Positions 46,801 through 55,672 of a stretch of DNA of 64,000 nucleotides are shown in pieces; position 1 is the first letter of the stretch, and the number at the start of each line of letters is the position of its first letter. The stretch comes from Rhodococcus maanshanensis NBRC 100610 (lineage in GTDB: Bacteria > Actinomycetota > Actinomycetes > Mycobacteriales > Mycobacteriaceae): the NCBI RefSeq assembly GCF_001894865.1, contig NZ_BCXA01000003.1, positions 124,001 through 188,000 of the forward strand, in the 5' to 3' direction. The notes under the pieces were generated by a model. It searched no databases. It had not been told where the DNA came from and was given only the letters and a program-made list of their open reading frames with translations. The position numbers and the translations under genes were made by a program.

Positions 46801-48718
46801 GGTCGACCGTGAGCTCGGTGGTCTCCGGGGCGATCGCGGCGGACCCGGCGGTGTGGACGTCGATTGTCACCCGCGGACGGGGCGCGCCGAGCGTCTGGAT
46901 GACCCGCTCGAACGGGATCTCCTGGTGCGCGAAGGCGCGGTGCTCACGTCTGCCCGTCTCGCGCGCCAGGTCGGTGAACGCGGCGGAGGTGTCGATCGGG
47001 GTGCGCAGGGCCACGGTGTTGCAGGTGGGGGCTGTGGCGGGCCGCTCCGGTACCGGAGCGGCTACGACGATGTCGTCGGTGTCGGTGAGCCGGCTCAGGA
47101 CCGCGGCCAGTGCGGTGTGCAGCATCGTGAACGGCTCGATGCCGAGGCCGTGGGCAAGCGCCGCGGCCGCGGTGTGCAGGTCGCGGTCGAGCACGCGCGT
47201 GACCGAGCCTCGTCCGGTCCCGACGGGTCGTGCCGGGCCTGCGCGCGGCAACGCGGCCGAATCCGGCTGTCCGGCGAGTTCCTGCGTCCAGAACGCCAGC
47301 TCGTCGTTCTCGCGCAGCATGTGCGCCCCGATCCGGGCCGACTCGGCATGTATGTCCGCCAGCATGGCGGTCGGCTCTGCGGCGAGCAGTGCCTCGACGA
47401 GTTCGACGAAGCGCCGGTGATGGGTGCGCAGCTCCGCCTCGCCGTATCTGTTGGGGTTGCCGCGGAAGTCGACGAGGGTCCGGGCGGGCGAGCCGCCCTG
47501 GTAGATGTTGATCAGCAGGTCCTGCACGGGTCCTGAGGTCACGATGTGGTATTCGCCGACGATCGGCCCGAGGGTGATCTCCTGACGGAAGAGCATCACG
47601 TTGACCATCGGGCCGGACAGCCCCTCACGCGCGCCGGTCAACCCGGCATCGCGTCGGATGTCCTCGACGCTGCACCGCTGGTGCCGCAGGGCTCCCATCA
47701 GTTCCAGCTGCACCCGCCTGACGAGGTCGGCGACGGTGTCGTCGGGGTCGACCGTGATCCGGAGCGGCGCGACGTTGACGAGCATGCCACCGGAATGCTG
47801 CAGCGACGCGGTGGTGCGCGCGGACACCGGCATGGTCACCAGGACGTCGCGGCAGCCCGTCATCCTCGACAGGTAGCAGGCGAACCCCGCGATCAGGAGC
47901 GCCGCAGGGGTGGCGCCGATCCGGGCGTCCGAGGATTTCAGCCGGTCGGCCGCGGCCTCGGTCAGCTGTGCGCTCTCCAGCCGGCTACGGGCCGATGCCT
48001 GGCCGTCCCGGCGCGCGAGCGTGGAACCCGCCTCGATCCCCCGCACGTGCTCTGCCCAGTACTCGCGGTCGGCCTCGAACCGGCTCGACGAGCGGTACTT
48101 CTGATCCAGCTCGTAGAGCGTGTGCAGATCGAGGGCCCGGCTCGGTTCCGGTTCGACTCCTTTGGACGCGGCGGTGTAGAGGGCGGCGATTCGGTTCAGC
48201 ATCGTCATCCCGCTGTAGCCGTCGAGCGCGACGTGGTGGATTCGCGTGTACCAGAGGAAGTCACTGTCGGCGAACTGGAGGATGGTCATCTCCACCAGTC
48301 GGTCCCGCGTCAAGTGGATCGGGGTGACGTAGTCGTGGTCGATCCACGCGTGCGCCGCACCGAGCGGGTCCTGCTCCTGCCGGAAGTCGATCAACTCGAT
48401 CGAGGTGTCGATCGACTGGTCGACCACCTGGTTCGGCTCCCCGCCGGTGTCCACCAGACGCAGGAACGGCGACTCGAACTCACGCGCCGTGGTCACGGCC
48501 GCCGATCGCAACAGGTCGAGGTCGACGGCGCCGTGCAGCTCCACGTACTGCGCAATGAAGATCGGCGCCGCCGGGTTGAGTTGCTGACCGAACCACACAC
48601 CCCGCTGGACCGCCGACAGCGGGAACGCATCCGACGAAGTACCGCGAGCGGCGGTTCGCAGCCGCTCGACGCCTTGACCTAGATCATCCGATGATCGATC
48701 TTTCATCATCAACCTCAT
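21902..48718 (-). CDS. Giant seven-module nonribosomal peptide synthetase (acyl-heptapeptide type)
   Basis: One gene of 8,938 codons encoding a complete assembly line: starter C, half C, A1-T1, C2-A2-T2, C3-A3-T3-E3, C4-A4-T4, C5-A5-T5-E5, C6-A6-T6, C7-A7-T7-TE (modules are listed separately). All carriers keep the GG[DN]S serine and all full C domains HHxxxDG. The starter C domain implies acylation of residue 1, as in lipopeptides. E domains at modules 3 and 5 are followed by HHHILLDG (D-C-L type) C domains, as expected. Predicted product: acyl-X1-Thr-D-X3-X4-D-Thr-X6-X7, X being mostly hydrophobic or aromatic. No MbtH, acyl ligase, exporter or tailoring gene is adjacent. GAGG sits well for an ATG at 48706, so translation may begin four codons later. 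Confidence 0.95.
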   Translation of the reverse strand: MRLMMKDRSSDDLGQGVERLRTAARGTSSDAFPLSAVQRGVWFGQQLNPAAPIFIAQYVELHGAVDLDLLRSAAVTTAREFESPFLRLVDTGGEPNQVVDQSIDTSIELIDFRQEQDPLGAAHAWIDHDYVTPIHLTRDRLVEMTILQFADSDFLWYTRIHHVALDGYSGMTMLNRIAALYTAASKGVEPEPSRALDLHTLYELDQKYRSSSRFEADREYWAEHVRGIEAGSTLARRDGQASARSRLESAQLTEAAADRLKSSDARIGATPAALLIAGFACYLSRMTGCRDVLVTMPVSARTTASLQHSGGMLVNVAPLRITVDPDDTVADLVRRVQLELMGALRHQRCSVEDIRRDAGLTGAREGLSGPMVNVMLFRQEITLGPIVGEYHIVTSGPVQDLLINIYQGGSPARTLVDFRGNPNRYGEAELRTHHRRFVELVEALLAAEPTAMLADIHAESARIGAHMLRENDELAFWTQELAGQPDSAALPRAGPARPVGTGRGSVTRVLDRDLHTAAAALAHGLGIEPFTMLHTALAAVLSRLTDTDDIVVAAPVPERPATAPTCNTVALRTPIDTSAAFTDLARETGRREHRAFAHQEIPFERVIQTLGAPRPRVTIDVHTAGSAAIAPETTELTVDLTEHFTAQGTPAGIDARLTYDNTALDEQTVTALIDRFERLLAGVAADPDRPVGDVPILTAAETAGLTPVAGPADVAPRTLARILADAVAADPDHEAIVADGRRLSYRELDELADRLSRRLLDHGIGPDSVVALAITRSIEAVTAVWAVARIGAAFLPVDPNYPADRIEYMLSDSGAALGLTVRAHRSQVPATSTWLVIDDPIEASGPTTSLPAATRPAHLDDVAYLIYTSGSTGLPKGVVVTHRGLANLTAEERERFAITADSRTLSFSSPSFDASVLELLMAVGSGATMVVAPPDVYGGVELADVLRRERVTHAFVTPAALASVDPAGLDHLECVVTGGDVCPPALVRQWAGAGRRMFNAYGPTEATVVAGISAELRPGTPVTVGGPSRGCGEMVLDRRLQPVPVGAVGELYVTGDGLARGYRHRPGQTAERFVADPYSAYGGRMYRTGDLVRWIARTPDGTPPNTGTLELEYLGRSDFQIKIRGFRIELGEIDSVLLAHPGVAFAATTGHTRPSGDVVLVGYVLPEAGTEIDEAELLAHAAASLPAHMVPAAIVVLDRVPLTPAGKLDRKALPEPHQGGITADYRAPHTATEEAVAAVFADLLGQARVGADDNFFDLGGDSLVATRVIGRVNAALPVQLSVRELFAEPTVAELARHVDRIVEGADLGRRAEDRPALVAGDRPDRLPLSPAQLRMWLVNQFDTASPAYNIPFAVTLTGELDRAALQAALGDVIARHEALRTVFPSDAHGPHQVIVPAQDAAVVLTPVVVDQEQVWESVAATAADGFDVRERVPLRVVLFRTGPHRHVLAVVLHHISADGQSAEVLARDVAVAYAARVAGSAPEWDPLPVQYADYGLWQRELLGAEDDPASLAARQLAYWGDRLADLPVAISLPHDRPRSTRPTASGDRIEFDVDAGIHRDLLRIARGYDCTLFMVLHAALAVLLARLGAGPDVVVGTPVAGRGEPELDELVGMFVNTLVLRSTIRPEITFADLLAQVRETDLGAIAHADLPFERLVDEFATDRSPAHAPLVQVLLEFQHGEPTTVAMPGLSAEAVEVDPGVAKFDLELGVRERFDDSGRAAGLSAALRFATDLFDRATVAGIGARLVRILAAAAADPTAVVGDIDITDEQERSLVARERPGRAVPPTTLPELFASAAARSPGACAVVAGTARIRYSELAARANRLARLLIGQGVGPASLVAVAMTRSDDLPVALLAVLTAGAAYVPVDVDYPEDRIAYVLADAAPACVLVDGGANGSDLRRTGIPVVDLDDPGVTTAISELSPAPVTDADRAAPLHPDSLAYVIYTSGSTGRPKGVAVSHRSVTTLFANTAELFRFGVDDVWTMFHSHAFDFAVWELWGALIHGGTVVLVDQTTARSPHELLQLLQDEAVTVLCQTPSAFHQLAHAERTRADAGDAAMLHLRYVIFGGEALDPGLLTEWFSRRGDSAPQLVNMYGITETCVHVTHGPLSGAPGARRRASIGSALPGLRVRVLDERLHVVPPGVVGELYVSGAQLARGYPRLAGETAARFVADPSGEGTRMYRTGDLGRWRVDGTLEYAGRRDHQVQVRGYRVELGEVEAAIAAASGVASAVVVADEGPVGIRLVGYAVPYGGAVLDPDEVRASVAQFLPGYMVPSTVLILDRLPVTAHGKLDRASLPVPGAAERSYVAPRNPVEEIVAGVITDLLGVDRVGVTDGFFVLGGNSLVSAQLVARINDATGAALGIRDVFDGPTVAELARRVGGEGSGVHRSPLIPQARPARIPLSPAQQRMWFVNQYDTQSPAYNISFSLRLSGDLDVPALRAALGDVIARHESLRTVYPLTDDGPCQEILPAELAEPGLEVIRVRDADDLHARMWAAAAGGFDVADQIPLRAILFLADETDHVLTVVLHHILADGFSLNPLARDVATAYVARLYDGTPQWPPLTAQYADYTLWQREWLGSEDDASSPLARQLDYWTTTLAGLDEVLDLPSNRPRPEVRSQSGGRVTFTVDEDLHRRLITLAHSRDASVFMVVHAALATLLSRLACTDDIAIGTPIAGRGAAALDDMVGMFVGTLVLRCDLGGACSFDELLSRVRETDLGAFTHADIPFERVVEALDPPRSHAHTPLFQVMLEFRSIARPDLALPDLRVEAIDSGDVAAIFDLQLTVAEEFDATGGAAGIAAGLVYATDMFDEATARTFADRFVRILEAVTRSPDMPVADIDILDAAERAALTAVRGEPGAPPRTLPAVLAAGAAIDPPAPAIRFDGHEISYRDLDRASTRLARSLIDVGVGPGSVVALGMPRSVEYLIGLWAVAKTGAAFVPIDPAHPADRIAFMLDDSGAVLGLTVAQSRDVLPDVPRWWTIDADRLTGDRTAVSPIRDTDRTAPMRLDQAAYLIYTSGSTGIPKGVTITHRGLASFADHVHKRCRTTPDSRALHFTSPSFDASILDFILAFGAGGTLVIAPPTVYGGAELRELLAAERVTHCFITPTALSAMDPAGLDDLVCVVAGGEAVPPDLVARWAPGRRMHNGYGPTEATIAASISDPMTPGAPLTIGDPAPGFRVRVLDRRLQPVPVGVLGELYLAGPALARGYHRRPGLTSGRFVAEPGGPPGQRMYRTGDLVRWTADGRLIYLGRGDRQVKVRGNRIELGEVESCLMAAGSVGRAVADVRAVGRAGDLLIAYVVAAAGAVVDTASLHEALAARLPGYMVPAHIVVMPEMPMTVHGKLDRAALPTPDLGAEVSVGRAPSGAAEENLGLLFAEVLGLHTVGTEDSFFALGGDSIMSIQLVARAKAAGLSLTPRDVFDHPTVAGLAAVADSRAATRQAALEELPGGGVGEVPLTPILEWMLRRSAGRVDRFSQSVLLVLPDGVDRSTLEVAVQTVLDTHDVLRARIGRDGDTDSDTPRRSARPAGWRMTVSAVGSVTARDVLTRIEVDSVDDAAFDVRAAAAADAAADRLDPAAGTMVQVVWFDGPSGTGRLLLVVHHAVVDGVSWRVLVPDLASAWAQASEGLVPELAPVGTSMRRWALALEDVAPQRVAELPMWERILAGDDPALGSRPLDPARDVAATSEVLTSEASPEVTEAVLAALPASLRADVLDGLLTALAMAVVRWRAERGVARSDVLVGVEGHGREEAAVPGADLTRTVGWFTTLSPVRPDLSSIDIGEAFAGGTAAGAAVKLVKEEMRAIPDRGIGYGLLRGLGGEPGARVRGWREPQIVFNYLGRIAGTDGAGDHSQAWLPTPRYGLGGANDPQMPVTAVVDIAAGFVPRPGGAVLQSSWTFPTGVLDAADVHRLADLWHRALGALAAYAHTPGAGGLTPSDLDLVPLDQAAIDALEARRPGLTDVWPLTPLQSGLLFHARLAERSVDAYTVQLVVELQGRPSSERMRRAARTLLDRHPNLRVSFVEDDAGEVNQVVEGRVSLPWSEIDLSGLEASAGRERWRELLAEDRSTPFVMDRAPLLRFTLVRTGAEEHRLLLTHHHILLDGWSTPLLLEELLTLYTADREPTSAPAGDYRDYLTWLTAQDHASGLAEWRRALAGADGPTLLVSGDDNVVTQAEPGEATLTLPAEETAALAAAAREHGVTVNTTVQVAWALVLGALTGRTDVVFGATVSGRPPQVPGIEAMIGLFINTVPVRISLDPRESIGELLGRVQAEQAEMLDHHHIGLAEIQREAGPAATFDTLTVFESYPVDSSALARDTDVAGLRVAGVEGFDATHYPLTVLASVDDRLRLLLKYRQDRLDPTEVDSIADLLRRALATVTHETARPVARVDLLSEHETAAPIRGGPASPPRLLPEILVAGAALAPDGVAVDAEDARLSYRDLDAESNRLARYLIGAGARPGAAVVIALPRSARSVTAVWAVAKTGAAFVPVDPTYPRARVQHMLTDSDAAVGLTLASDRGNLPDSVHWLVLDDPGCAADLAALPAEAVDEAERPGVLRVDDAAYLLYTSGSTGLPKGVSVTHRGLSSLLTAQRDRYVIPATARCLHVCSPSFDVSVLELLQAASAGAALVVAPPGVYGGDELGRLLRRERITHVCITPAALSTVDSDRLDALDVLVVAGDAVGPELVADWAPGRTMLNGYGPTESTVLTTISAPLEPGAKVAIGSPVHGTDVFVLDDFLRPVPAGVPGELYIAGAGLARGYHRRAALTAARFVPAPRGAPGDRMYRTGDVVRWWPDGTLDYLGRSDFQVKVRGLRTELGEIDAVFAAHPAVGFAVTVARPREAGDPMLVTYVVPNSADGVDVAALTDHAGLLLPVHMVPTTVMVLDAIPLTPVGKLDRAALPDPDFDSLTPRFREPGNSTEAGLVAVFAEVTGVDRVGVDDDFFTLGGNSLSATRAVARINRARGSRIGVRDLFDCRTAAALAPRCVRATAPAGDELRTVTRPDRVPLSPAQERMWFVNQFDPASAAYNVPMVLRLSGSLDAQALGRALVDVVERQESLRTVFPSSPAGPSQVTVPAPGVVGDLTPEPVAADRVPARVAEIVHEGFDVAQEVPVRLRLLRTAADDHLLVLVVHHIVADGFSIGPLSRDVATAYAARAGGGAPNWGPLPVQFADFAVWQHSMLGSRDDQDSLVARELAWWDDRLAGAPPVTGLPLDRPREVRRSTNGGRVALSVDPGVHRGLVALARKHDSTVFMVVHAALAVLLSRVGAGRDVVVGTPVAGRGEAELDDVVGMFVNTLVLRTAVEPADSFAAVLAGTRDADLDAFAHADVPFEQLVERSASARSTSHAPLFQVMLEFRNVEQPHVRLPGLTAEVLDVEMGEAKFDLQFGIGERFDDAGAAAGLTGELLFASDVFDESTATALADMFGRVLATVAADPAVPVGDIDVAGPLAREEAAERSSGPMSAAAADGTLPAVPAVPAFETLADLFAAAVAADPDTVAVVAADTQTTYRELDARSNQLARWLINRGIGPESLVAVMMGRSADLVAALVGVSRSGAAYLPVDPSYPAARIEFLLGDAAPACVLVDASVPVDPVAGAPVVRLDDPDMRAQLDSLSATPVTDADRTGPLHPDSVAYVIYTSGSTGRPKGVAVTHENAVTLLTGARAVLGFGATDVWTMFHSFAFDFAVWELWGALGFGGRLVVVGHDTARSPDELRRLLVAESVTMLSQTPSAFYQFAQADAAADDGALALRWVVFGGEALDIARLADWVERHGVTAPALVNMFGITETCVHVTWRMIDVAAVTGPRSTGSAIGRGLPGVRVWVLDERLRPAPLGVAGELYVSGAQVARGYRERPGLTAGRFVADPLGPQGRMYRTGDRARWTSDGELEFLGRSDSQVQIRGFRVEPGEVESALTAVPGVASAVVLARPGPADGATRLVAYVVPESGAALDPASVTEAVARRLPGYLVPAVTTVLPEFPITAHGKLDRAALPEPRPETAGGRAPRTGTERLLGRLFAELLGVETVGVDDSFFGLGGDSIMSIQLVSRAKAAGVTFTPRDVFERRTIAGLAEVADLTGTDDVVVLPELPGGGVGDVPLTPIMRWLVERSKALGGGDFRRYSQSVLLAVPAEIDRDTLTRAVDAVLDRHDMLRSRLRPDARSESGWRLEVRPPGAVAADTIVRQVPIDSVAGAGPATQDALEAAADLLDPESGSMIQFVHLVGGDTARLLVVAHHLVIDGVSWRILIPDLAFAAAQAANGAQPDLPAIGTSLRTWADGLVRAARDRADELDLWRSTVSRASVGRAVGELDPTVDVAGTLERVEVELPADVTLGLTTTAPRVFHGVVEDGLLAALALALAAWRRDRGRDTDDVVVALEGHGREPQVVPGADLSRTVGWFTSIYPVRLDLSGIDIDQARDGGAAAGAAVKSVKEQLRAVPDHGIGYGLLRYLGDEIDSGLRGLPEPEISFNYLGRLGGGAEPRGDESWLPVTEPGLHDAVAADLPVAFAIDVNAVTVPGPDGPRIRATWSFPRRVLDAADVERLAQGWIVAARAVVERASAPGAGGRTPSDLGLVHLDQTAVERFEARFPSLSDVWPLTPMQRGMFFHAELAGASVDAYLVQLILTLGGEVDSLRMHRAVQGLLDRHANLRTAFVRAPDGEAVRIVTDEVVAPWTETDLRGFAEPAASEQLGEILAEDRTHPFDMASPPLLRIGLVRMPDGTNRLILTNHHILLDGWSTPLLLEELVVLYATDGDTSTLPRVRPHRDYLEWLAAQDRPAALRAWADAFDGTDEPTLLVRDGSTATAQSAPSRDMRYELDGSATERLRALAHERGLTLNTVFSVGWAIVLGLLTGRDDVVFGATVSGRPPHVPGIESMIGLFINTVPVRVRLDAAGTLGALLDRVQAEQAALLDHHHVGLTDVQRAGGPAAGFDTLTVFESYPVRSALSADADIAGMRLRGVEVRDAAHYPLSVVASATDRLRLTMKFHPDLLDRTAVDAAARRLLHVLRAIVDDPERRLAGLDLLTADERRMLAPVRGGPRSAARTLPEILAEAAAHDPEAVALVAGGREVTYADLDARSNRLARALIDRGAGPETSVALGIPRSVESVLAMWAVAKTGAAFVPVDPDYPEERVEHMLADSGACVGLTVAAHRHRLPDAVPWLTLDDPGFAADCASRPAAPVTDAERTMPLRIDHPAYLIYTSGSTGLPKAVTLTHRGLGNYADEQRDRCAVTADARTLHFSSPSFDVSLLEYLLCFAAGATMVIVPRTVYGGADLAAVLKEQRVTHAFITPAALASIDPTGLDDLQCVMVGGEAWPPELIADWMPKRRMVNGYGPTETTIVVNIEDCVPGVTPIPLGGPIRGVAEMVLDARLQPVPVGVEGEIYIAGPGLARGYHRRAGTTAGRFVADPFGAPGERMYRTGDVGVWTADGKLEYRGRSDFQVKVRGFRIELGEIDAVLAAHPDVRFAATLGRPGPGGDTVLVSYVAAVDGRGIAVDDLRSRLSARVPDFMVPASIVVLDEIPLGPTGKLDRRALPDPGFGHTPTAFLAPTNPVEEAVTEVFATVLGVDRVGTGDDFFALGGNSLSATRVVARLRETLGLDLGVRALFAAPTAAALAERIEHAETGPSGRPALEATERPDEIPLSAAQQRMWFINQFDPASPAYNVPLVVRLSGALDAPALDTALADVVDRHESLRTVFPTGPDGPVQRIRPAAEAAPVLRPVPVVNEVELARRIHAEVSAGFDVTARVPIRGVLFELGAEEHVLVLVAHHISVDGLSMGPLSRDLVRAYAARAAGRAPEWSPLAVQYVDYTLWQHRLLGDADDPGSVAARQLDHWTSILTGAPDLLGLPTDRPRPPQQSFRGARTGFAIEPQLHRRLEEFARRHGTSVFMTVHAALAVLLSHLGDTDDIVIGTPVAGRGEPALDDLVGMFVGTLALRTRIDPAQSFADLLAAVREVDLGAFAHADLPFERVVEALDPPRSTAYSPIFQVALEFQNDTRARLDLPGLTVEGLATPSGVVKEDLEFVLAEQFDDSGAPAGIAGSIEYATDLFDAATVRGVAERFLLVLETALADPHGAVGDIAILRDDELMDLAPVNGGPDAQELLFPGLLARAGHDPDAIAVACDGVEVSYGALDQRSNRLARMLIGRGAGPERYVALALSRSLGSVLAVWAVAKTGAAFLPVDPGNPTGRIEHMLGDSGAVLGVTVNATRNRLPDDIDWVVLDDPDTTGVVEVMSDAAIVDAERIGPVRVDHPAYLIYTSGSTGVPKGVVLTHRGLANLAAEERTRLDVTPDARTLHFASPSFDASVFEMVMALSAGATMMIVPPHVRGGAELAAALETGRVTHGFVTPTALESVDSGGLDALRVLVVAGEPCTKELVARWAPGRTMLNAYGPTETTIMSNISDPMAAGAPITFGGPIRGVSELVLDARLHPVAPGVVGELYVAGSALARGYHRRPALTAERFVADPFGRPGERIYRTGDLVRRRTDGTLEYVGRSDFQVKVRGFRIEPAEIDAVLTAQPGVGFAVTIARTGPAGDTLLCSYVRASGDEHLAPDELRRAAAQRLPSHMVPASVMVLDRIPSTPTGKLDRDALPVPTFASAAFREPAGPVESVVAGAFASVLGVERIGADDSFFDRGGNSLSATRVVTELRERLGRDVSLQMLFLDPTPAGMAGRIGAPVAAGAEDALRVVIPLRGSGTGRPLFCVHPGIGLSWGYTGLVQYLPADRPVFGLQLPAITDGPGYGSIEELARRYVDEMRAIAPAGPYDLLGWSLGGVLAHAMAVELQSRGETVSTLAVMDSYPDDGSDPLLGRLEIAELLRGLGLDIGAPEEHRDLTYDSAARMLGEFLGSTGITAAHLERINDGYANSRLLVHRFVPRVFDGDLLVFPAQRGQDGGADRSAQEWRPLVTGHIEEVPVDCGHNEMIEPSSLAVIGPALAAHLGRRT
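25880..28975 (-). other. NRPS module 6: C6-A6-T6
   Basis: C6 (~6582-7020) is D-C-L type ([10 protein letters not shown]). A6 (~7030-7537) reads D-V-L-F-M-G-G-I-V-K, hydrophobic. T6 has [10 protein letters not shown]. Confidence 0.75.
29010..33715 (-). other. NRPS module 5: C5-A5-T5-E5 (D-Thr)
   Basis: C5 (~5002-5453) has HHIVADG. A5 (~5477-5994) reads D-F-W-S-V-G-M-V-H-K, a threonine-type pocket. T5 has LGGDSIMS, and E5 (~6085-6570) has [10 protein letters not shown] and [11 protein letters not shown]. Residue 5 should be D-Thr or D-allo-Thr. Confidence 0.82.
33800..36850 (-). other. NRPS module 4: C4-A4-T4
   Basis: C4 (~3957-4393) is of the D-C-L type ([10 protein letters not shown]), fitting an upstream epimerase. 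A4 (~4403-4900) reads D-V-L-C-V-A-G-V-L-K, a small hydrophobic pocket without a clear match in memory. T4 has [10 protein letters not shown]. Confidence 0.75.
36920..41535 (-). other. NRPS module 3: C3-A3-T3-E3 (D-residue)
   Basis: C3 (~2395-2843) has HHILADG. A3 (~2855-3352) reads D-A-L-F-V-G-G-I-A-K, a hydrophobic pocket. T3 has LGGDSIMS, the form that precedes epimerases. E3 (~3450-3933) shows [27 protein letters not shown] and FNYLGR, so residue 3 should be D. Confidence 0.8.
41600..44745 (-). other. NRPS module 2: C2-A2-T2 (Thr)
   Basis: C2 (residues ~1325-1770) has HHISADG. A2 (~1784-2297) reads D-F-W-C-I-G-M-V-H-K, one change from the threonine pocket DFWNIGMVHK (Cys for Asn). T2 has LGGNSLVS. 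Confidence 0.8.
44830..46600 (-). other. NRPS module 1: A1-T1
   Basis: A1 at residues ~707-1220, carrier at ~1230-1297 ([10 protein letters not shown]). The pocket read by position is D-A-L-F-V-G-A-V-V-K, close to the tyrosine pocket DALVTGAVVK of tyrocidine synthetase, so an aromatic residue is likely. A1 has a small insertion ([15 protein letters not shown]) before the A8 motif. Confidence 0.75.
46640..47320 (-). other. NRPS C-terminal half of a condensation domain, no active site (residues ~467-694)
   Basis: [13 protein letters not shown] through [45 protein letters not shown] and [11 protein letters not shown] match the second half of an L-C-L condensation domain. The first half with HHxxxDG is absent. 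It separates the starter C domain from A1. Confidence 0.8.
47380..48650 (-). other. NRPS starter condensation domain (residues ~24-447)
   Basis: Begins [18 protein letters not shown]; active-site motif HHVALDGYS. Standing before the first adenylation domain, it is expected to join an acyl group (from CoA or a carrier) to amino acid 1. No acyl-activating gene is linked, so the donor must come from elsewhere in the cell. Confidence 0.85.
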
Positions 48719-48777
48719 ACAGAGGGCTGCATCGCTTCGCCGTCGGCGTATCGCCCACTTTTCTGTTCAGAGTATCC

Positions 48778-48797
48778 CTCGGCTCGGGGGAGCCGAG
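48778..48797 (-). terminator. Hairpin between the HTH-like gene and the NRPS gene
   Basis: CTCGGCTC-GGGG-GAGCCGAG, perfect 8-bp stem, 60 bases after the stop at 48858 and about 60 bases before the NRPS start. No T-run. Confidence 0.45.
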
Positions 48798-48814
48798 CCG
48801 TCCCGGCTGCACCC

Positions 48815-48837
48815 CATTGCGTCACGGTGATGGAATG
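48815..48837 (+). repeat. Short direct repeat flanking the NRPS gene, upstream copy
   Basis: CATTGCGTCACGGTGATG followed by GAATG; 19 of 23 bases match 21831-21853. It lies about 100 bases upstream of the NRPS start and may equally be an operator. Confidence 0.5.
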
Positions 48838-48857
48838 ACCTCCAGGCGTCGTATCCC

Positions 48858-49379
48858 CTACGCGCGATTCCCGCGGGCGGCCGCGGCGATCTCGCGGTAC
48901 TCGTCGCGGTGGGACAGCAGGTGCGAGTCGAGTCGCGCATAGTCCTCGAGCCCCGGGATGGTGCAGTCGGTCTCGTGGGGGTATCCGTTGCGGCCGAGCC
49001 AGGAATTGACCTCGGCCCACGCCCAGGTCTCCCCCGGGATCAGAGTGGCGGGAAGGGGGAACGGATCATGTTGGTGCCGTTGCCTTGTCACCCAGAGTGC
49101 CACGGCCTGCCTGGTGCAGCGGGCGCGCTCGGCGATCATCCGCCGATTCACGAGGTCGGGCTGCGTTCGTTCTGCGGCGACGCCGCGTTCGGCGAGGGCT
49201 TCGGCGAGCCTCATGCCCGCGACGGCGCGCCGGTATGCGGAGCCGATCACGGTGACGACGTTGAGGTGTCCGTGAACGGTCACCGAGGCGCCGAGATCAT
49301 CGCGGATCCGTTTCTCCACGGAGGTCGGAAGTAGCGGAGTGATGAACGAGTATCGATAGCTGCTCTCCTCGTGGTCCAC
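48858..49379 (-). CDS. Putative HTH DNA-binding protein of unknown family
   Basis: About 173 residues. The C-terminal half looks like an AlpA/MerR-type helix-turn-helix module: VNRRMIAERARCTRQAVALW, then FPLPATLIPGETWAWAEVNS-WL, the pattern of a DNA-binding helix followed by a short winged segment. The N-terminal half (PTSVEKRIRDDLGASVTVHG, VTVIGSAYRRAVAGMRLAEA) is unrecognised. The GTG at 49379 is chosen because the palindrome at 49409-49426 then lies upstream; a GTG at 49427 would put it inside the gene. It is transcribed toward the NRPS gene and divergently from a hydrolase, so it could regulate either. Function is inference. Confidence 0.6.
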   Translation of the reverse strand: MDHEESSYRYSFITPLLPTSVEKRIRDDLGASVTVHGHLNVVTVIGSAYRRAVAGMRLAEALAERGVAAERTQPDLVNRRMIAERARCTRQAVALWVTRQRHQHDPFPLPATLIPGETWAWAEVNSWLGRNGYPHETDCTIPGLEDYARLDSHLLSHRDEYREIAAAARGNRA

Positions 49380-49408
49380 GGGGCGAGCGTATCCGCCATC
49401 CGTCGGAA

Positions 49409-49426
49409 TGTTGACGAACGTCAACA
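49409..49426. promoter_or_regulatory. Palindromic operator in the divergent promoter region
   Basis: TGTTGACG-AA-CGTCAACA, perfect 8-bp arms, 30 bases upstream of the HTH-like gene start. It could be its autoregulatory site. Confidence 0.5.
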
Positions 49427-49481
49427 CGCAAGGTCGGAGCGTGGCGGTCGGTGTCTTGCCTGCGGTGCGGAAGTAACCTAC

Positions 49482-49498
49482 TAATCACTCGGTAATTA
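49482..49498. promoter_or_regulatory. TetR-like operator before the hydrolase gene
   Basis: TAATCAC-TCG-GTAATTA, arms with one mismatch, immediately before the AAGGAG ribosome site of the gene at 49509. Position suits a repressor. No TetR gene is adjacent. Confidence 0.45.
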
Positions 49499-49508
49499 AG
49501 GAGCCCGC

Positions 49509-50336
49509 ATGACCGTCAATCTGTCCCGCCTCACGATCTCGCGCGGCGAGCTGTCCTTCTTCGAGGCGACGCCCGAGGTGGGTGTGGAGGCCAAGGGGAC
49601 CGTCGTCATGGTCCCGGGCTTCACCGGCTCTCGGGAGGATTTCCTCCCGATGGCGCCGTTCGTCACCGCCGCGGGCTACCGCCTGATCGCGTACTCGCAG
49701 CTCGGCCAGTACGACTCGGACGGGCCGGACGGCCCGGATGCGGTCGGCGAGTACACGATCGCCAAGTTCGCTCTCGACCTCGCCGAGGTGCTCGACCAGG
49801 TCGCGCCCGGCGAGAAGGTTCATCTCCTCGGACACAGCTTCGGCGGCCTCGTCACAAGGGCCGCCGTGCTGAACGACCCGAAACGATTCCTGGACTACGT
49901 GATCCTCGACTCGCCGCCGAACGGCCGGGACATCGGAACGGGCTTCGACATGGCCCAGATCCCGGAGCTGCTGTGGGCGGGCGGCAACGAGACGCTGTGG
50001 AAGGCCATGTTCGGAGCCTTCGAGGAGATCTTCCCGGCGCCGGTCAAGGAGTTCCTCTACAACCGCATGATGGCCACCAGGACCGCGAACATCGCCGGCA
50101 TCGCCCTCACCATGAGCGCCGAGCCGGACCGCGTCGAGGAACTGGCCGCGACCGGACTGCCGATCCTCGTCGCCGCTGGCGAGAACGACATCATCCCGCT
50201 GGACATGCAGGCCGACGCGGCCTCCCGTCTCGGCGTGCGGTTCGAGGTCATCGCGGGGGCCGCGCACACGCCGAACGAGGAGAAGCCCGAGGAGCTGACG
50301 CAGGTGCTCGTCGACTTCTGGGGCGGGGCAGCCTGA
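49509..50336 (+). CDS. Alpha/beta hydrolase
   Basis: A 275-residue alpha/beta-hydrolase-fold enzyme with a complete set of landmarks: the strand GTVVMVPGFTGSREDFLPMA, the nucleophile elbow LLGHSFGGLV (Ser), the acid region LPILVAAGENDIIPLDMQAD (Asp) and the late His in IAGAAHTPNEEKPEE. Esterase, lipase or lactonase activity is expected, but the substrate cannot be told. AAGGAG lies five bases before the ATG. A palindrome just upstream suggests repression; a strong bidirectional hairpin follows. Confidence 0.9.
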   Translation: MTVNLSRLTISRGELSFFEATPEVGVEAKGTVVMVPGFTGSREDFLPMAPFVTAAGYRLIAYSQLGQYDSDGPDGPDAVGEYTIAKFALDLAEVLDQVAPGEKVHLLGHSFGGLVTRAAVLNDPKRFLDYVILDSPPNGRDIGTGFDMAQIPELLWAGGNETLWKAMFGAFEEIFPAPVKEFLYNRMMATRTANIAGIALTMSAEPDRVEELAATGLPILVAAGENDIIPLDMQADAASRLGVRFEVIAGAAHTPNEEKPEELTQVLVDFWGGAA

Positions 50337-50350
50337 CGGCGATCGCCGAA

Positions 50351-50387
50351 CCGACACCGCGCGGAGATCGCGTCCGCGCGGTGTCGG
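50351..50387. terminator. Bidirectional terminator hairpin
   Basis: CCGACACCGCGCGG, nine bases, CCGCGCGGTGTCGG: a perfect 14-bp stem between the convergent hydrolase and UvrA-like genes. Confidence 0.75.
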
Positions 50388-50404
50388 GTGTGCGGGCGGC
50401 CCGG

Positions 50405-52825
<2,421 letters not shown>

Positions 52826-52886
52826 CGTGTCTCTCTCTGTCGGGCCGCCGTCGCGGCCGTGGTCCTTGCGCCCACCGGGTCAACCC

Positions 52887-53516
52887 TCACGCGGAGGCGG
52901 TCTCCCACGCGAACCCGTCCGGGTCGGTGAAGGGGCCGGCATCGCTGCCGAGGACGATCCGGTGCGATCCGCTTCCGTCCGGGGACACCCCTGCGTCCTT
53001 CGCGAGGGCACGGCGCCCGTAGAGCGCCAGCTTGATCGTCGACGGCGCGGTGGCGAACTCGACGTACTTGCGGCCGAAGCTCTTTCCCACCTCCAGCCCG
53101 CGGTCGATGTAGAACTGCTTGCTCGCCTTGACATCCTCGACGCCGAGCAACAGCACGATGTCGTCGATCTGCCGGGTCGCCGGTCCGTCGTTCTTCTTCG
53201 ACGACGTCGCAACCTTCCAGATCGCGCCGTCGGGGGCCTGCACGACGCCGCCGTAGCCCCAGAAGCCCTTCTTGGCCGGCTTCAGTGGGGTGGCGCCGCC
53301 GTCGAGCGCGGCCCCGATGAAAGCGTCGACGATGTTGGGCCGGGACACCACGAGCGAGAGTGTGTAGGCGCGGAATCCGGTCGTCGGCGCCTCCGCGGCG
53401 CGCACGCCGATGTGTTCGCCGACGCCGAAGGCGGCGTAGAAGGCCTCGGCGGCCGTGGGATCCGGTACTTCGAGGGTGAGGGATTCGATCGTGGTCAGGG
53501 GCTTGATGGACGTCAT
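52887..53516 (-). CDS. VOC family (glyoxalase/bleomycin-resistance fold) protein, two half-domains
   Basis: A 209-residue protein with two paired VOC repeats: IESLTLEVPDPTAAEAFYAA with GFWGYGGVVQAPDGAIWKV in the first half and IDDIVLLLGVEDVKASKQFY with PFTDPDGFAWE in the second. VOC proteins bind metals and act as dioxygenases, lyases or drug-binding resistance proteins; metal ligands are not clearly conserved here, so function is open. The start at 53516 almost touches the stop of the next VOC gene (53518), indicating co-transcription with it and the AraC regulator. Confidence 0.88.
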   Translation of the reverse strand: MTSIKPLTTIESLTLEVPDPTAAEAFYAAFGVGEHIGVRAAEAPTTGFRAYTLSLVVSRPNIVDAFIGAALDGGATPLKPAKKGFWGYGGVVQAPDGAIWKVATSSKKNDGPATRQIDDIVLLLGVEDVKASKQFYIDRGLEVGKSFGRKYVEFATAPSTIKLALYGRRALAKDAGVSPDGSGSHRIVLGSDAGPFTDPDGFAWETASA

Positions 53517-53517
53517 G

Positions 53518-53928
53518 TCAGCGCACCTCGTTGATTCGGAGAAGGTTTCCTGCGGGGTCTCGCACGGCGCAGTCGCGTATGCCGTACGGCTGATCGATCG
53601 GTTCCTGGACGATGTCCGCGTCGTTCGCCACCAGCTTCGCGAAGGTGTCGTCCAGGTCGGGGGTGGCCAGCGTGAGGATCGCGTAGGTTCCCTTCGCCAT
53701 CATCTCGGTGATCATGCGGCGCTCGTCGTCGGTGACGCCTGGATCGGCGGCGGGCGGGTGCAGGACGAGGGAGGTGTCGGGCTGGTCCGGGTGGCCGACC
53801 GTGATCCAGTACATCCCGTTGTAGCCGACCTCCTTGCGGACCTCGAAGCCGAGGACGTCGCGGTAGAAGGTGATGGCGGCGTCGCGGTCGTTGTGTGGGA
53901 GGAAGGCCGAATGAATTCTGATGTCCAT
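53518..53928 (-). CDS. VOC family protein, single domain
   Basis: A 136-residue VOC-fold protein: IHSAFLPHNDRDAAITFYRD, VLGFEVRKEVGYNGMYWITV, TYAILTLATPDLDDTFAKLV and the closing YGIRDCAVRDPAGNLLRINE with the typical RDP.GN motif. Glyoxalase-like or resistance-like enzymes are the usual assignments; no specific one can be made. The ATG at 53928 lies five bases from the AraC-family stop, and translation is probably coupled. Confidence 0.9.
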   Translation of the reverse strand: MDIRIHSAFLPHNDRDAAITFYRDVLGFEVRKEVGYNGMYWITVGHPDQPDTSLVLHPPAADPGVTDDERRMITEMMAKGTYAILTLATPDLDDTFAKLVANDADIVQEPIDQPYGIRDCAVRDPAGNLLRINEVR

Positions 53929-53933
53929 GACAC

Positions 53934-54380
53934 TCACGCTAATTGGGGTGTCACCGCCTGCGCTTCTCGATTCCTGATCGGTCTGGTCACCTGTTTCGCG
54001 ACGCACGACGGCATCTCCCCTTCGGGGCGCGTCTGGTCCCGGTAGGCGCTCGGCGGCATCCCGACCAACTCGGCGAATCGTGTGCTGAAGGTGCCCAGTG
54101 ACGAGCAGCCGACCGCGAAGCAGACCTCGGTGACGCTGAGGTCGCCGAGACGCAGCATCGCCATCGCGCGCTCGATGCGCCGGGTCATCAGGTAGGAATA
54201 CGGCGACTCGCCGTACGCGAGCCGGAACTGGCGGCTGAGATGCCCGGCCGACATGTGCGCGTCGCGGGCGAGCGCCTCGACGTTCAGAGGCTGCGCGTAT
54301 TCCCGGTCGATCCGGTCGCGGACACCGCGCAGCCGGGCGAGGTCACGAAGACGCTGTGGCTCGGCGGGTCTGCTGGTCAC
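53934..54380 (-). CDS. AraC family transcriptional regulator
   Basis: A 148-residue short AraC/XylS-type activator consisting almost only of the two-helix-turn-helix domain: VRDRIDREYAQPLNVEALAR, MSAGHLSRQFRLAYGESPYS, RIERAMAMLRLGDLSVTEVC and FAVGCSSLGTFSTRFAELVG with PPSAYRD. There is no separate ligand-binding domain. The GTG at 54380 (VTSRPAEP) is the most plausible start; the frame reads further upstream but without an AraC-like sequence or ribosome site. It heads an operon with two VOC genes and probably controls them. Confidence 0.88.
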   Translation of the reverse strand: MTSRPAEPQRLRDLARLRGVRDRIDREYAQPLNVEALARDAHMSAGHLSRQFRLAYGESPYSYLMTRRIERAMAMLRLGDLSVTEVCFAVGCSSLGTFSTRFAELVGMPPSAYRDQTRPEGEMPSCVAKQVTRPIRNREAQAVTPQLA

Positions 54381-54466
54381 CTCACGATGGTGGCACGTCG
54401 GGCCGGAGTTGCCTAGCACCGCAGGCGTGCGCTCGGTGTCGCGTCCGCTCCCCCGGCGGCGCTGGC

Positions 54467-54739
54467 TCAGGCGACGGTGTCGAGTCGGAGCGGGCCGACC
54501 GAATCGTGATCGAGCTGCGCAGGATCCGCCTCGACCCGTCGCCATTCGGCCCGCAGTTCGTATTCGTCGGCGGTGATGTTCCCGGCCAGGTACCGAGCCA
54601 GATCCGCGACCTCCTCGCGGCTCACGTCCTCGGGTGAGTCGTCAGCCAGGGACTGGGACAGCACCCACCTGTCCGATTCGCTCAACGGCTCCCACAACTC
54701 CGGCCAGCGCCTCGCGTACGCGCATGGGCTCCACATCAT
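54467..54739 (-). CDS. Small conserved hypothetical protein, antitoxin-like helical protein
   Basis: A 90-residue acidic helical protein: YARRWPELWEPLSESDRWVL, SREEVADLARYLAGNITADE, YELRAEWRRVEADPAQLD. The EVADLARYLAGNITADEY block resembles the short helical repeat of VbhA-type antitoxins, but no Fic toxin gene is present, so this is resemblance only. The start at 54739 overlaps the stop of the preceding gene by four bases (ATGATG), giving translational coupling; a longer start at 54802 would overlap it by 67 bases. Confidence 0.6.
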   Translation of the reverse strand: MMWSPCAYARRWPELWEPLSESDRWVLSQSLADDSPEDVSREEVADLARYLAGNITADEYELRAEWRRVEADPAQLDHDSVGPLRLDTVA

Positions 54740-55269
54740 CGCGACCACCCGGCCTCGGTCGCGTGCGTCCGGGTCGTCCGGCCTCGCCGCCGCATGAACC
54801 ACTCCAGGATGTCGCCGGCGGTGTGCGTGTGGTGGTTAGGCGGGGGTGGCGGCGGCGGGGGCGGCGGTAGCGGCTGGTGTGTCGGTGGCTTCCACTGCCG
54901 ACACCCACCGGCGGCCGAGCCGATCACGCCGCGCACGGGGAATCTCGAACCCTGGATGGCCGGATGGAACAGCACGCGCACCGGCTGGCCGGTTCGTACC
55001 AGGACCTCGCCCTCGACCGACACGTGGATCCGCCGGCCGTCGTCGAGTTCGACGATCGCGATCGTGGCAGGCATCAACGCCGCGTGCTGGTCGTTCGGTG
55101 CAGGTTCCACCACCATCCACGACACGATCGAACCTGATCCCGACGACGGGGCTGTGGCGCGAGCGGCGTCCCCAGACGCCCCACCTTGCCCGACGTGGGT
55201 GTCTCGCCAGTCGATCTCACCTGGTCGAGACACGGCGCCAGGGTGCAGCAGTTGGTGGTGGTGGTACAT
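54736..55269 (-). CDS. DUF35-type OB-fold protein with polyproline insert
   Basis: A 177-residue protein. Residues ~45-120 (GSGSIVSWMVVEPAPNDQH, LMPATIAIVELDDGRRIHVS, RTGQPVRVLFHPAIQG) match the OB-fold part of DUF35 proteins, which usually work with thiolases or other acyl-CoA enzymes. The zinc-ribbon cysteines that normally precede this part are missing, replaced by a His-rich start (MYHHHQLLHP). The C-terminal part has a run of ten prolines followed by NHHTHTAGDILEWFMRRRGR. GTGAGG eight bases before the ATG supports the start. The protein may be functional but divergent. A neighbouring thiolase is absent. Confidence 0.6.
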   Translation of the reverse strand: MYHHHQLLHPGAVSRPGEIDWRDTHVGQGGASGDAARATAPSSGSGSIVSWMVVEPAPNDQHAALMPATIAIVELDDGRRIHVSVEGEVLVRTGQPVRVLFHPAIQGSRFPVRGVIGSAAGGCRQWKPPTHQPLPPPPPPPPPPNHHTHTAGDILEWFMRRRGRTTRTHATEAGWSR

Positions 55270-55672
55270 CGTGGAAACCTCACCTTCGTAGCCTTCGCCC
55301 CGTGTACGTCACAGTGCCCGCCGGTATGGGTACGCGACAACGGTCGGACTACCCGGGCACATGCCTGCTTTGCTTGTGAGCCACATCACACCGCCCTGGT
55401 TCGGGCCGCCGACGTAGGGCGCCGCGAAGTGGTCGTGCGGCGGGAAGTCCGAGGTCCGCGCGGATCTGAACCGCGACAGCGCGTCGCTGTTGACCAGGGT
55501 GTCCATACCGAAATGATTCAGATTCGCCTGTATTCATCACAGCCTGTATCGATCCCGCGCGGAACACGATGAGGAGGGTGTGAACACTTAAGTTAGGTAT
55601 GTCAAACTTTGTAATGTGATGAAGCGAAATATTGCGCGCACAACCCCGGTCGCCTCGATGGAGGGCGGCTCG
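55270..55672. other. Divergent intergenic region before the oxidase operon
   Basis: No gene is assigned in 403 bases. A short open frame on the minus strand (55309-55506) has no ribosome site. The last ~80 bases are AT-rich and carry a possible metalloregulator half-site at 55588-55606. Confidence 0.4.
55588..55606. promoter_or_regulatory. Possible DtxR/IdeR-like site upstream of the oxidase operon
   Basis: TTAAGTTAGGTATGTCAAA matches one half of the IdeR consensus well (TTA-GTTAGG) and the other poorly, about 12 of 19 positions in all. Confidence 0.25.

Noticed and set aside
47380-48650. Starter C domain as an internal, ordinary elongation domain of a split NRPS
   Set aside because: No upstream NRPS gene lies within the window and no docking segment is visible; a starter role fits the position better, though not proven.
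55309-55506. Short minus-strand open frame (65 residues) upstream of the oxidase operon
   Set aside because: No ribosome site, no recognised family, and no signal or membrane segment; evidence is too thin to call a gene.
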